DNA of 64,000 nucleotides. Source: Prochlorococcus marinus str. MIT 0919 (GTDB taxonomy: Bacteria > Cyanobacteriota > Cyanobacteriia > PCC-6307 > Cyanobiaceae). The stretch is taken from assembly GCF_027359375.1 (NCBI RefSeq), contig NZ_CP114779.1, forward strand, positions 1,629,598-1,693,597, given 5' to 3'. Below are positions 8,293-17,861 of the stretch, one piece after another (the first letter of the stretch is position 1; every line of letters starts with the position of its first letter). The position numbers and the translations under genes are program-made. The notes under the pieces were generated by a model. The model was not told the DNA's origin. It ran no database searches and saw only the letters and a list, made by a program, of their open reading frames with translations.

Positions 8293-9591
8293 TCATGCAA
8301 TTTCTTGAAAAGTCTCTTGGAAAGCTTTGATCGTTGTTTCTATATCATCTTCTGAGTGGGCTAGTGATGTGAATCCAGCTTCAAAAGCACTTGGAGCTAA
8401 ATAAATACCTTTTTCAAGCATTGATCTGTGCAGCCTTCCAAAACGTTCGGAATCAGTTTGTTTTGCTTCTTGGAAGTTTCTCACTGGCCCTTCACATAGA
8501 TAAAAACCAAACATTCCGCCAATACAGCTCCCGGAAATAGGAAGCCCAGCTTGCTTTGCTGCTTCACAAATACCATTAATTAATCTTTGAGAAAGATTTT
8601 CTAGTTTTTCGTAGATTCCTTCTTGTTTCAAAAGTTCTAGGGTTTTTATCCCTGCTGTCATTGCAAGTGGATTCCCACTGAGTGTTCCTGCTTGGTACAT
8701 TGGCCCTGCAGGGGCAACCATTGACATGATTTCTTTCCTGCCTCCATAAGCCCCTACAGGCAGACCACCACCAATAACTTTGCCCATAGTAGTTAGGTCA
8801 GGCTTGACTCCGAACCTTCCTTGCGCACCTCCATAACTAATCCTGAACCCAGTCATAACTTCATCAAAAACCAAAAGAGAACCATTTTCTTTTGTTAGTT
8901 CTCTTAGGCCTTCTAGGAAACCTGGCTCTGGGGGTATGAAGCCAGCATTGCCAACAACAGGTTCGAGGATTACGCCCGCTATAGCATCAGGGTTTTCTGC
9001 AAATAGTTCCTTAACGGCCTCTAAATCGTTGTAAGGGGCTGTAAGAGTGTTTGAAGTTGTACTTCTTGGTACACCGGGAGAATCAGGCAGTCCAAGGGTT
9101 GCAACGCCTGATCCTGCTTTGACCAGGAACATATCTGCATGGCCGTGATAACAACCTTCAAATTTGATTATTTTGTCTCTTCCAGTAAAAGCTCTGATAA
9201 GCCTTAATACAGACATGCAAGCTTCTGTACCACTATTGACAAAACGAACCATCTCTACGCTTGGCAAAGCTTCTATGACCATTTCGGCGAGCTTGTTTTC
9301 CAATGCGCAAGGAGCTCCGAAGCTTGTGCCTTTCTCTAAGGCTTCTTGCAGGGCGGCTATAACCTCAGGGTGAGAATGGCCGCAGATGGCTGGCCCCCAG
9401 CTTCCGACATAGTCAATGAAGCGATTTCCATCAATATCCCAAGCATAAGCACCTTTTACCCTGTCAAAGACAATCGGATCACCATTGACTGATTTGAAAG
9501 CCCTAACAGGAGAGCTGACACCACCAGGCATTAGTTCTTGAGCAGCGTTAAAAACTGCCTGGGAAAGATTTGTGTTAAAAGCGTTTGTCAC
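8293..9591 (-). CDS. hemL: Glutamate-1-semialdehyde 2,1-aminomutase
   Basis: This PLP enzyme makes 5-aminolevulinate from glutamate-1-semialdehyde, the last step of the C5 route to chlorophyll, haem and cobalamin. The fold-type I aminotransferase motifs are clear: [16 protein letters not shown] and the PLP lysine in [15 protein letters not shown] near residue 270. The 432-aa length is standard. The ATG at 9591 is followed directly by the family's usual N-terminal helix. A stem-forming repeat lies in the leader (9606-9648). The gene converges with phb. Confidence 0.98.
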   Translation of the reverse strand: MTNAFNTNLSQAVFNAAQELMPGGVSSPVRAFKSVNGDPIVFDRVKGAYAWDIDGNRFIDYVGSWGPAICGHSHPEVIAALQEALEKGTSFGAPCALENKLAEMVIEALPSVEMVRFVNSGTEACMSVLRLIRAFTGRDKIIKFEGCYHGHADMFLVKAGSGVATLGLPDSPGVPRSTTSNTLTAPYNDLEAVKELFAENPDAIAGVILEPVVGNAGFIPPEPGFLEGLRELTKENGSLLVFDEVMTGFRISYGGAQGRFGVKPDLTTMGKVIGGGLPVGAYGGRKEIMSMVAPAGPMYQAGTLSGNPLAMTAGIKTLELLKQEGIYEKLENLSQRLINGICEAAKQAGLPISGSCIGGMFGFYLCEGPVRNFQEAKQTDSERFGRLHRSMLEKGIYLAPSAFEAGFTSLAHSEDDIETTIKAFQETFQEIA

Positions 9592-9912
9592 GGCAACTAA
9601 TCTAATGGGCTGCTAAGACAGTTCGCCATAATGGCTCAAAACAGCCCAATTCGTCTCGTAAATGTTTGTTTGTTCTAAATCCCATAGGGTGATTTGTCTA
9701 TTGTTAAAAAAATATTATTGCACTAGGCAGGAAGGTAAACCTTGCTGTAGCAGCACTCTTAGAGGAAATCCATTGGTTTTAAAAGGCTTTAAAAAACATT
9801 ACGTAAGATGTTGCAAATAGTGTGGGGATTTGAAAATAGATCTTCACAATTTGCTTAACAAGAATTGATGTGTGGCTTTAAAGCTTTGATATTTTCAATT
9901 ATTGATTGGTTG
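9592..9912. other. Intergenic region upstream of hemL
   Basis: About 320 bp separate hemL from xth, both on the minus strand, so this is the hemL leader and promoter region. TGGGCTG (9606-9612) and CAGCCCA (9642-9648) are complementary and could close a loop of 29 nt just upstream of the hemL start. I see no gene or tRNA here. Confidence 0.5.
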
Positions 9913-10746
9913 TTATAGAAAATGATCATCTTCATCATAAATTTCATCTGGAGGCCAATTGATATCGACAATTACTGGCGCATGGTCACTTGGTTTAATG
10001 TTGCCTCGAGTTTTTTTGTGAATTACGCAACTTTTGACATTATCAACAAGTTCACTTGATAGGTATATATGATCAATCCTCCAGCCTTTGTCTCGATCCC
10101 ATGCGCCACTACGGTAATCCCACCAACTCCAGTGGTTTGTATTTTGTTCAAAAATTCTAAATATATCTTCTAGCCTTTCCTTTAATATATATTTTAGAGC
10201 TTTCCTTTCAGGTTCACTTGCCATAATACCCCCTGATAATCTTTCAGGACTGTGGATATCTTTATCTTCAAGAGCAATATTGAAATCACCTAGAAGACAT
10301 AAAGGCTCTTCTCTTTTTGACTGATAAGCAAGATATTTTTTTAGCAACTCAAGCCATTTCAGTTTATAAATGTATTTTTCAGAATTTAAAGAAGAGCCAT
10401 TAGGTACATATACATTGACGAATCTAATACCATTTAATGAAGCACTTATAATTCTTTTTTGTTCATCAAAATGTTTAATTTCGGAGGAATTTGCAAGTTC
10501 ACCAATAAACCCAAAGCGAATATCTTCTTGTGGAATTTTGCTTATTAATGCAACCCCATTATATGATTTTTGACCATAAAAACTAACATTATAACCATTT
10601 TTCTCAAAAGATTCTCTTGGGAAAAATTTATCTTCAACCTTTGTTTCTTGGAGGCATAATAAATCAGGTTTCACCTCTTCTAGGAAGGATTCAATTTGAT
10701 TGATTCGTGTTCTAACTGAGTTGACGTTCCAAGTAGAAATCAGCAC
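9913..10746 (-). CDS. xth: Exodeoxyribonuclease III
   Basis: This is a DNA-repair nuclease of the exonuclease III/AP endonuclease family. MLISTWNVNSVRTR at the start, LCLQETKVED, YVPNGSS, LLGDFNIALED and the terminal SDHAPVIVDI are the expected catalytic motifs (Asn, Glu, Asp-Asn and Asp-His). The length of 277 aa is close to the usual size. The ATG at 10746 leaves a divergent gap of about 50 bp to the next gene, which contains a plus-strand TATAAT at 10772-10777. Confidence 0.95.
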   Translation of the reverse strand: MLISTWNVNSVRTRINQIESFLEEVKPDLLCLQETKVEDKFFPRESFEKNGYNVSFYGQKSYNGVALISKIPQEDIRFGFIGELANSSEIKHFDEQKRIISASLNGIRFVNVYVPNGSSLNSEKYIYKLKWLELLKKYLAYQSKREEPLCLLGDFNIALEDKDIHSPERLSGGIMASEPERKALKYILKERLEDIFRIFEQNTNHWSWWDYRSGAWDRDKGWRIDHIYLSSELVDNVKSCVIHKKTRGNIKPSDHAPVIVDINWPPDEIYDEDDHFL

Positions 10747-10798
10747 TAGAGAATGTTCATAAATATATTGCTATAATCTAGCTATATTTATTCGATTA

Positions 10799-11137
10799 AT
10801 GTTTGAACTGATGAAGTCTCCTACGCGATATTTTTTTCGTATTTTTTATACCCTTCTTCCAATACTTGCTTTAGTTGGCGTGCAAAACACCTTGCTTAGA
10901 AATAAATCCTTTCATTTAGCTGGCTTCAATAGTCTTGAGCCCGAAAGGAATGCTCATACTGACTTTGACGATCCAAATAAGCCTGATTTGCCTTCAGGCC
11001 CAATGGATTTAATGAATGCTATTAGAAGAGCAACAGCTATGGATGATGCCACAAATCCTACTGATGCACTTGATGAAGCCATTCATAATTTCAATAGTCA
11101 AGAACAAGACAACTTGGTTATACCCCCTGTAAATTGA
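10799..11137 (+). CDS. Unknown protein with N-terminal membrane anchor or signal peptide
   Basis: This 112-aa protein starts with a hydrophobic stretch, FRIFYTLLPILALVGV (residues 13-28), that may be a signal peptide or membrane anchor. An acidic soluble part follows (DFDDPNKPDLPSGPMDLMNAI, then ATNPTDALDEAIHNF). A TATAAT at 10772-10777 would give a leader of only about 15 nt. Starts at 10799 or 10811 are both ATG. I recognise no family; it is probably specific to picocyanobacteria and possibly faces the lumen or periplasm. Confidence 0.7.
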   Translation: MFELMKSPTRYFFRIFYTLLPILALVGVQNTLLRNKSFHLAGFNSLEPERNAHTDFDDPNKPDLPSGPMDLMNAIRRATAMDDATNPTDALDEAIHNFNSQEQDNLVIPPVN

Positions 11138-11200
11138 AATTTTTATTAGCAACTATTCAGATTTTGGCTAGATTTTGAGATGGTCGGATAAAGACTATTT

Positions 11201-11863
11201 ATGAGAGATCATCCAATTCCACCGGTTACCGAGCCTTTGCAATATCGAGCCATAGGGCTTGTTAGAGGGATGTATAAACCAGTTGATGGAAATTGTTTTA
11301 CACGTGGAAATCTTGTTGATTCTGCTGGAGAAGAATTAGAAGCTGTTGTTTTAGGGAGAGTTATGACTCTAATGAAAAGACATATACCTATGGACAAACC
11401 GCATCTGTGGGTCGTATACCCCAGATGTAGAGATTCAGATCATTTGCATTTCCAAATAAGTGGTATTTGGGAACCAAGCACTTTGAACTCAAAATGCGAA
11501 GACCAACCTGATTTAAAAAATCAAGCTAAAGAATCGACCGAAGTTTTAGACAGTGTGAAAGAAGGCGATAATTATTTTTCGATAAGGGGAGAATTGATAT
11601 ATACAAAACCTGAAAGTAATGACTTAGTTATTAAAGTACGGCAAAAATCAAGGTTGAATGGAACCAGGCCACTCCCATTTAAGCTAAGATTAAAAGGAAG
11701 CATTCCACTAGATAGCTTAAGAAATTTTGTAAGTTTAGAGGTGAGACGTATTGGACAATTTTTGCACTTAGAGAATTATGAAACTATAGCCCCCATATCT
11801 ACTAGAGGTGGAAAGAATAAAAGTAAGAGTTCGTATTTGTATAAACGAAAGAAGATTGAATGA
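11201..11863 (+). CDS. Conserved cyanobacterial protein of unknown function
   Basis: This 220-aa soluble protein begins MRDHPIPPVTEPLQYRAIG. The N-terminal 100 residues (RAIGLVRGMYKP, LVDSAGEELEAVVLGR, KPHLWVVYPR) look like a cyanobacterial domain of unknown function that I recall from other genomes. The middle (about 105-125) is a low-complexity linker. The C-terminal part (YFSIRGELIYTKPESNDLVIK, then PLPFKLRLKGSIP) is beta-rich and basic. No catalytic motif is evident. The final basic run KNKSKSSYLYKRKKIE could bind RNA or membranes, which is speculation. Confidence 0.75.
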   Translation: MRDHPIPPVTEPLQYRAIGLVRGMYKPVDGNCFTRGNLVDSAGEELEAVVLGRVMTLMKRHIPMDKPHLWVVYPRCRDSDHLHFQISGIWEPSTLNSKCEDQPDLKNQAKESTEVLDSVKEGDNYFSIRGELIYTKPESNDLVIKVRQKSRLNGTRPLPFKLRLKGSIPLDSLRNFVSLEVRRIGQFLHLENYETIAPISTRGGKNKSKSSYLYKRKKIE

Positions 11864-12010
11864 AATCTTTTTTTAATGTCTCTAGGACTTGTTACTCTGC
11901 ATTTCGAAAAAGGTTTTTTTTAATAACTGCTATTCTTATTCTGGGGTAATTAGATTAAACAGTTGACACTTTTGTAATGAAATACTTGCCCCTCTTTATT
12001 TGATTAGAAA

Positions 12011-13243
12011 ATGAAACAACTTTTTTTTGATTGTCCTACTGGCCTTGCAGGAGATATGTTATTAGGGTCCTTGGTTGACCTAGGTGTTCCCCTTAATGTT
12101 ATAGAAAGTGCGTTATCAGCTGTAGGCATTGAAACTAAGTCTTGTTTTAAAATTCAAGAAGGGAAAAGCTTTGGCCTCAGAGGAAAACGAGTATTGGTGG
12201 AGAGCAATGAGACTAAAAAAAATCATCGAAGGTGGGTTGACATCAAGAATTTAATTGTCGATTCTACCTTAAAGGAAATTGTAAAGCAGAATTCTCTGAA
12301 AGTTTTTGAGGCCTTAGCTTATGCTGAATCATCTGTTCATGGCATTGATATTGCGCTTGTTGAATTTCATGAAATTGGGTCATTAGATACTTTGGTTGAC
12401 GTTATAGGTGTTTGTGCTGCAATAGAACATTTAGCTCCTGAGAGGATATGCTGTACTCCACCACCAGCAGGCTCGGGTTTTGTTCAAACTGAGCATGGTA
12501 AATTGCCAGTTCCGGTTCCTGCAGTTTTAGAACTAGTCAAAAACCATCAGATTATTCTTTCCTCCAAAGATGATGAACCATTGGGTGAGTTAACTACACC
12601 AACGGGATTGGCATTGATGATAGTACTTGCTGATGCATTTTCTAGGCCTAAATCTTTGAGTATTAAATCACTAGGTATTGGTTTAGGGACTCGTAAACTA
12701 GATAGGCCTAATTTATTAAGGGCGTGCTTATTGGAAGTGGAAGAATGCAAAAAATTTAATTCAAGTATTCAAAATTTTGCTTGGCAAGAGATATATAAGC
12801 AAGAGTCATGGATTGATGATGCCACTCCAGAAGATATATCTATGTTGAGGAGCCGACTTGTTGCTGCCGGTGCAATTGAAGTTGTTTCTCAACCTATTCA
12901 TATGAAGAAAGGCCGGCAAGGTATATCAGTAATAGCTTTGGTAAGAGAAAATGATTTGGATAAGTTAAGAATGGTTTGGTTGTTGCATGGAGTCACCATA
13001 GGAATTAGAGAAACATTGGAAGGTCGCTGGGTTTTACCTAGAAGGATAGGGGTTTGCTTGACTCCTTTTGGTGAAATTAATGCAAAGCAAGTTCGCCGTC
13101 CTAATGGTCAATTAACTATTAAGCCTGAACATGATGAATTGGTTAGAATCAGCTCTAAGACAGGTAAAACTATAGATGAGATTCGTAATGAGTTTTTTCT
13201 TAGAACTGAAACATTCTCTTCAACAGAGGAATGGAAAATATGA
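12011..13243 (+). CDS. larC: LarC-type nickel-pincer cofactor protein (DUF111)
   Basis: LarC inserts nickel into the pyridinium bis-thiocarboxylate cofactor of lactate racemase-type enzymes. The start, FFDCPTGLAGDMLLGSLVDLG, is diagnostic of the family. HEIGSLDTLVDVIG, PVPVPAVLEL and GELTTPTGLAL are further conserved blocks. The 410-aa protein is one continuous frame, unlike the frameshifted larC of Lactobacillus. No larA, larB or larE is visible in the window, so its substrate enzyme is unknown. The stop codon overlaps the next start (ATGA at 13240). Confidence 0.88.
   Translation: MKQLFFDCPTGLAGDMLLGSLVDLGVPLNVIESALSAVGIETKSCFKIQEGKSFGLRGKRVLVESNETKKNHRRWVDIKNLIVDSTLKEIVKQNSLKVFEALAYAESSVHGIDIALVEFHEIGSLDTLVDVIGVCAAIEHLAPERICCTPPPAGSGFVQTEHGKLPVPVPAVLELVKNHQIILSSKDDEPLGELTTPTGLALMIVLADAFSRPKSLSIKSLGIGLGTRKLDRPNLLRACLLEVEECKKFNSSIQNFAWQEIYKQESWIDDATPEDISMLRSRLVAAGAIEVVSQPIHMKKGRQGISVIALVRENDLDKLRMVWLLHGVTIGIRETLEGRWVLPRRIGVCLTPFGEINAKQVRRPNGQLTIKPEHDELVRISSKTGKTIDEIRNEFFLRTETFSSTEEWKI
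13225..13230 (+). promoter_or_regulatory. Shine-Dalgarno that selects the 13240 start
   Basis: AGAGGA lies 9 nt before ATG 13240 but directly abuts the alternative ATG 13231. This spacing favours 13240 as the start of the UPF0104 gene. Confidence 0.6.
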
Positions 13244-14229
13244 TTGATAAATTTAGAAAAGTAATTCATATTTGTAGAGAATTATTTAAAAAAGTATATT
13301 TACCTGGTGGATTAAAAATTTGGATTACATTTTTTTCTTTTCTTTTTATAGGATATTCAATTTATTCTAATTTTGGTAAATTATCTCAACAATCAATACC
13401 TAAATCTTCTTTTCTCTTCTTGATATTTGGTTTTTTTGTAAGTTTCCTAAGTCTGATAGTTAATGCATATGCATGGAAGAGGATTGTAATATGGCTGGGC
13501 TATAAATCTAAAGATATTAATTTTATAAGTCTATTTTTAACTACAAACATTCTAAAATATTTACCAGGAGGTATTTGGCATTTTTTAGAGAGGTTTAGAA
13601 CATTAAAGAAATATATGAGTCTAGAAACTGCTTTTTATTCAGTTATATTAGAACCTTTATTTATGATAATAGCAGCATTATTTTGGGTACCTTTTAATAG
13701 GCTTCATTTCTTGACTATGATAATTTGCTTTTTCCCATTACTTTTGCTTACCCGGAAATTTAGACGACCAGTTATTTCCTCATTGAAAAGCTTAAAGATT
13801 TCCGATTTCAAAAAAATAGATGAAGAAATTTCTTTTTCCCAATCTTCAAATCTAAGTGTTATACAACACTCTAATTACCCTTATATTGCAATCTTAGCAG
13901 AATTAGCTTTTATTTTATTGCGCTTTGGAGGGTTCTGGTTTTGTTTATATGCATTTTCTATCCAGGATAGTTTGACAACTTTTAGTTGGCTTTCGGCATT
14001 TTCTCTCTCTTGGATAATAGGCCTTGCTGTACCTTCTGCCCCTGGAGGTGTAGGTATTTTTGAAGCTTCTATTCTTTTACTAGTAAAAGGTGGCGCCCCA
14101 GAGATTTCACTTATTTCAGTTTTGCTTTGTTATCGGTTAATTGCAAGCTTAGCTGATCTATTTGCTGCACTAGTAGGTAGCAACATAAGATTCTTTTCTC
14201 GATTTAGTCGAATCTCAAGAGAGAATTAG
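13240..14229 (+). CDS. UPF0104 / lysylphosphatidylglycerol synthase transmembrane-domain protein
   Basis: This 329-aa membrane protein has about eight hydrophobic segments, for example IWITFFSFLFIGYSI, FLFLIFGFFVSFLSLIV and LAELAFILLRFGGFWFCLY. The family block FSLSWIIGLAVPSAPGGVGIFE appears near residue 260. Members are flippase-like integral membrane proteins related to the MprF N-terminal half, but no catalytic LPG synthase domain is present. I use the ATG at 13240, which overlaps the larC stop as ATGA. The 3' end overlaps the convergent iron permease gene by four bases. Confidence 0.82.
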   Translation: MIDKFRKVIHICRELFKKVYLPGGLKIWITFFSFLFIGYSIYSNFGKLSQQSIPKSSFLFLIFGFFVSFLSLIVNAYAWKRIVIWLGYKSKDINFISLFLTTNILKYLPGGIWHFLERFRTLKKYMSLETAFYSVILEPLFMIIAALFWVPFNRLHFLTMIICFFPLLLLTRKFRRPVISSLKSLKISDFKKIDEEISFSQSSNLSVIQHSNYPYIAILAELAFILLRFGGFWFCLYAFSIQDSLTTFSWLSAFSLSWIIGLAVPSAPGGVGIFEASILLLVKGGAPEISLISVLLCYRLIASLADLFAALVGSNIRFFSRFSRISREN

Positions 14230-15776
14230 TTGTCTATCTTGGGGGATTTATTTTTATAATCTAGCGTTGGTATTAGTGCAATGGATGCTATTAGCCCCAC
14301 TGAGAGTATAATCAAGGAAGGAATGATAGATTCACCCATTCTTTCATCGCCAGCGTATTGAAAAATTCTTACGGAAAGTGTGTCAAAATTAAAAGGTCTT
14401 AAAACAAAAGTTAGTGGTAACTCTTTTAATGTATCTACAAAAATTAATAAAAATCCAACAGCAATAGGCCCTTTCAGCAATGGTAAATGTATCTTATTTA
14501 AAATTTCTTTCCATTGTGAACCTAGGCTAGTTGCCGCTTCATCAATATTTGGGTTAATTCTTTCAAATGCCGAATCTATTCCTCCTTTCCCTACTGCTAA
14601 GAACCTAGTTGAATAACCCCAGAGTAACAATAATAAAGGGGAGAAACCCCATGGATCTCCTCCAAATGAAAGCAAGGCTAGTGCCAAGACAGCCCCTGGT
14701 ATAGCGTAGCCAATACCTGAAAGGAAAGTAATACTTTGCATCCATGTATTTGACTCCCATCTTTTAGCAATTCCCAGAAATATTGCTGCAAACATCGCAA
14801 ATGATGCAGAAATTAATCCCAAACAAATACTTCTAATTGATAGTTCTACAAGCTCTATATCTAATCCTTGTTGAATTTGGTCTAAGTTAATTGCTACCCA
14901 TATTAAAGGAATACCAAGAGTGAAAAGTGGAGGGGTAATTGTTATACATTGAGCTAATAATTGTCTATAACCTTGCAATTCCCATGTAGGAGAGTCAGCT
15001 CCATCAACATCTTCAGACCATCTCCTGCTTTTTCTTCTTAGGATTTTTTCGTATACGACTAGAAACATTACAAAGGCCAGCGCAATTAAGGCAAGAGCTA
15101 TTGCTCCTGCAGGGTTCCCTTCTGTAATCCAATTTTCAATAATTCCAGCTGAAATGCTTGGGATATTTAGTAATTCAACTGCTCCAAGTTCATTTATTAC
15201 TTCCATTCCCATAAGTGCTATTCCTGCTCCTATAGCAGGCAGTGTCATCGGAAGTGCAATGCTCATGAAACCATTCCAAGGACCAATCCCTAGACTTCTG
15301 CAAGCTTCAAGTTGATTCTTTCCACATTTTGCAAAGCTTTCTGTGCTTAAAAGAAAAACATATGGATATGTCGTTAAAGCCATTATTAAGACACCCCAGC
15401 TCATGCCATGAACTCGTAGAGAATTTATGCTGCCTAGATCAATTAGCGTTGCTGAAAGTAAATATGCAGGAGTTGCTAGAGGCAATAGTTGAGCTATACG
15501 AAGGAATTTCCTTCCATTAAATCTGCAGTTTGCTAAAAGCCACCCATTAATAGTGCCGAGCAAACCTCCAGCTATTGAAGTAAATAAAACAAGTTGAAAA
15601 GTCCCCCATATTTGACTTAATCCATCAAGTCCTAGGCGAACAACACCTGTTTTAATGCCATTTATTCCCTCGCCAAGAAGACCGAAAATTGGCCATAAAA
15701 TTAAAAAAGCAAGAACAATCGCAAGTAGATTTAAAAGGGCTCTTCCTTGTTTTGATTTTGAATTAAAAGAGCTCAA
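14226..15776 (-). CDS. ABC transporter permease, iron(III)-type, fused two-domain
   Basis: This 516-aa inner-membrane protein carries two BPD-type permease domains in tandem. Each has the EAA-like loop that contacts the ATPase: EACRSLGIGPWNGFMSIALP near residue 160 and DEAATSLGSQWKEILNKIHLP near residue 415. The arrangement matches FbpB/FutB permeases for ferric iron, though thiamine permeases are related. The ATPase and binding protein are not in this window. The start is TTG at 15776, overlapping the TGA of the CobW gene (TTGA), so translation is probably coupled. Confidence 0.85.
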   Translation of the reverse strand: MSSFNSKSKQGRALLNLLAIVLAFLILWPIFGLLGEGINGIKTGVVRLGLDGLSQIWGTFQLVLFTSIAGGLLGTINGWLLANCRFNGRKFLRIAQLLPLATPAYLLSATLIDLGSINSLRVHGMSWGVLIMALTTYPYVFLLSTESFAKCGKNQLEACRSLGIGPWNGFMSIALPMTLPAIGAGIALMGMEVINELGAVELLNIPSISAGIIENWITEGNPAGAIALALIALAFVMFLVVYEKILRRKSRRWSEDVDGADSPTWELQGYRQLLAQCITITPPLFTLGIPLIWVAINLDQIQQGLDIELVELSIRSICLGLISASFAMFAAIFLGIAKRWESNTWMQSITFLSGIGYAIPGAVLALALLSFGGDPWGFSPLLLLLWGYSTRFLAVGKGGIDSAFERINPNIDEAATSLGSQWKEILNKIHLPLLKGPIAVGFLLIFVDTLKELPLTFVLRPFNFDTLSVRIFQYAGDERMGESIIPSLIILSVGLIASIALIPTLDYKNKSPKIDN

Positions 15777-16855
15777 GCAAATCCCTTCCCAGAATGAGAT
15801 TCAACACAAGCTGTTAATTGTAGTTTTAGTTTCCTACGATCCATTGATTTTCCAATTAAAACAATTTGGTTTTTGCGCTCTCCAATCCATTCGCTGTCAT
15901 CAATTGAAAAACGCTTTCCTGCTAGGTGAAAAATATGCTTTCTATCACTTTCATTAAACCAAAGTATCCCTTTTGCTCTAAAGACCTCTGAAGGTAATTG
16001 ATTGTCCAGAAAATTCTGAAATTTTCTTAGTGAGAAAGGACCATCGGACGTAAATGAAAAAGAAGAAAATCCTTCAATTTCATTGTCATGATGATTATGA
16101 GAATCCTTATTATGACTATGCTCATGATTGCATATCCCGTGATCATGATCACAATTATCATGATCGTGCTTGTTAGAAGTTCCCTCTAAGTGAAGGCGGT
16201 CTGATTCGAAAAGTCCAACACTTAAGAGTAATCCAAGCGGTACAACTCCATTGGAACTTTTTAAGATTCTAGCGTCTTTTTTTAAGCCAGATAATTCTTT
16301 CTCAAGCTCATTAATTTTTTCTTCTTTTACAAGATCACATTTATTTATTACCAAGATGTCTCCATAAATCACCTGTGATCTTGCTATTTCGCTAGTGGTA
16401 ATTTCATCGTTAAAGTTTTCAGCATCAATAAGAGTAATAATTGAATCAAGACGAGTACTGTCTCTAAGTTCACTGCCAAGAAATGTCATGGCAATAGGTA
16501 AAGGATCTGCTAACCCTGTAGTCTCTACTATTAGATAATCAACACTGTCCCTCTTTGAAAGGATTTTTTCTACAGCCTTAAGAAGTTCCCCATTTATTGA
16601 GCAACAAATACAGCCATTACTTAATTCAATCATATCCTCTCCAGTTTTAATGATTAAGTCATTATCAATACCAATCTCCCCAAACTCATTTACTAGAACA
16701 GCAGTCTTCAATCCTTTTTGGTTGCTAAGTATATGATTAAGCAAAGTTGTTTTCCCTGCTCCTAGAAAACCTGTGAGGATAGTTACTGGAAGGGTTTTTG
16801 AGTCAATTTCAACGACCTCAGCTTTTCCTAAGGATTTTTCTTTTAATGAACTCAT
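15773..16855 (-). CDS. CobW/COG0523 family GTPase with His-rich metal region
   Basis: This 360-aa P-loop GTPase is of the type thought to deliver zinc or cobalt to target enzymes. The Walker A is GFLGAGKTTLLN near residue 32, the metal-binding CxCC motif is NGCICCSI near residue 83, and the guanine-specificity motif is NKCD. A strongly His/Asp-rich insert (HDHDNCDHDHGICNHEHSHN and onward, about residues 225-255) precedes the C-terminal domain. It is upstream of, and overlaps, the iron permease. A pterin dehydratase gene lies just upstream, an association known for zinc-responsive COG0523 proteins. Confidence 0.9.
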   Translation of the reverse strand: MSSLKEKSLGKAEVVEIDSKTLPVTILTGFLGAGKTTLLNHILSNQKGLKTAVLVNEFGEIGIDNDLIIKTGEDMIELSNGCICCSINGELLKAVEKILSKRDSVDYLIVETTGLADPLPIAMTFLGSELRDSTRLDSIITLIDAENFNDEITTSEIARSQVIYGDILVINKCDLVKEEKINELEKELSGLKKDARILKSSNGVVPLGLLLSVGLFESDRLHLEGTSNKHDHDNCDHDHGICNHEHSHNKDSHNHHDNEIEGFSSFSFTSDGPFSLRKFQNFLDNQLPSEVFRAKGILWFNESDRKHIFHLAGKRFSIDDSEWIGERKNQIVLIGKSMDRRKLKLQLTACVESHSGKGFA

Positions 16856-16915
16856 GCTTTTGTAGGAGAAAGAGCTTGAAAGCTTTTCAGAGATATTTTT
16901 TAAGTATAAAGTGCC

Positions 16916-17206
16916 TTACATCGTAAAAACGGCATTAATTTCATTAGCAAGTTTAATGTCAAGACTGCTAATTCCTCCAAGGTCATGTGTTGTTAGCTTA
17001 ATTGAGACTTTAGAATACACATTATCCCACTCAGGATGATGATTTGATGACTCTGATAAAAGAGCGACTTTGCTTATAAAACCAAATGCTTGAATGAAAT
17101 TATCGAATTTAAATGTTCTTTGGAGTTTGTTATCTTCTAATTTCCATTCAGGCAGCACATCACTGAGTTTGCTGAGTTCACTTTGAGTTAACAATGATCT
17201 TTCCAT
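16916..17206 (-). CDS. Pterin-4a-carbinolamine dehydratase
   Basis: This small enzyme (96 aa) dehydrates 4a-hydroxytetrahydropterin and also serves as a folate or pterin-recycling factor. The active-site block [19 protein letters not shown], followed by THDLGG, is diagnostic. The ATG at 17206 gives [14 protein letters not shown], a normal N-terminus. It lies 60 bp before the CobW-type gene and 7 bp after the YjbQ-type gene on the same strand, so all three and the iron permease may form one transcript. Confidence 0.93.
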   Translation of the reverse strand: MERSLLTQSELSKLSDVLPEWKLEDNKLQRTFKFDNFIQAFGFISKVALLSESSNHHPEWDNVYSKVSIKLTTHDLGGISSLDIKLANEINAVFTM

Positions 17207-17213
17207 AACATTA

Positions 17214-17861
17214 TTAAGTGGGTTGATTCTTTTGACTAGTTAAATCATGCATACGATCGATTAGTAAATCTAACTTTGTTTCAATTTCACCATCTTGATT
17301 GGTTTGTTCAGGGTTGTCCCTTTTGATGACTTCTTTATTTATTTTTTCAGGATTTGTTTTTACGAGAATTTGATTCAAGGATTCACTTTTTGGCCTTGAC
17401 TCAACTTTAGCTATTTCTCCAACTGCATGTAAGCTTACCTTTCTGAAATTATTAGCATAACGGTGCTCCCAAAGATAAATTGCCTGCCATGTCCCTAGTA
17501 CAAGCTTAGAATCATTAATGCTTAAACTTAAGCAAGTACATGTGAGGGCTGTTTTAATATGAGCAGGCATATCATCAATCCCTTCTTCTGAATGCAGGTA
17601 CTCTTGCTTTAAACTTGTCTTATTAAGAGAGGTAAATTCTTTTTCCGGCACTATCGCTTTCATGTATGAAGAAAGGTCTTTTAAAACTTTTGGATCAGCA
17701 TTTTCATTAATTGTCAGGCTGCAACTAGTATGTTGAATAGATAGAACAAGGATGGCCTGATTTATTTTATTTTTGATTATCCATTCATTGATTTTTGGAG
17801 TGATATTTAGAAAGCCTTCACCATTTGTTTTAAAGGTAATTTCTGAAAAGATTTGATCCAC
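17214..17861 (-). CDS. YjbQ/UPF0047 family protein with C-terminal extension
   Basis: The first 140 residues match UPF0047 (YjbQ). They include [18 protein letters not shown], then [11 protein letters not shown], and [15 protein letters not shown] near the end of the domain. Members are small beta proteins, some with secondary thiamine-phosphate synthase activity. About 60 further residues, rich in Asn, Glu and Lys and without motifs, extend past the usual length and probably form a flexible tail. The gene is the first of the minus-strand run leading into the pterin dehydratase. Confidence 0.88.
   Translation of the reverse strand: MDQIFSEITFKTNGEGFLNITPKINEWIIKNKINQAILVLSIQHTSCSLTINENADPKVLKDLSSYMKAIVPEKEFTSLNKTSLKQEYLHSEEGIDDMPAHIKTALTCTCLSLSINDSKLVLGTWQAIYLWEHRYANNFRKVSLHAVGEIAKVESRPKSESLNQILVKTNPEKINKEVIKRDNPEQTNQDGEIETKLDLLIDRMHDLTSQKNQPT

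Noticed and set aside
12748-12760. A6 run followed by TTTAA in larC as a possible frameshift site
   Set aside because: The LarC frame continues unbroken on both sides, so no shift is needed.
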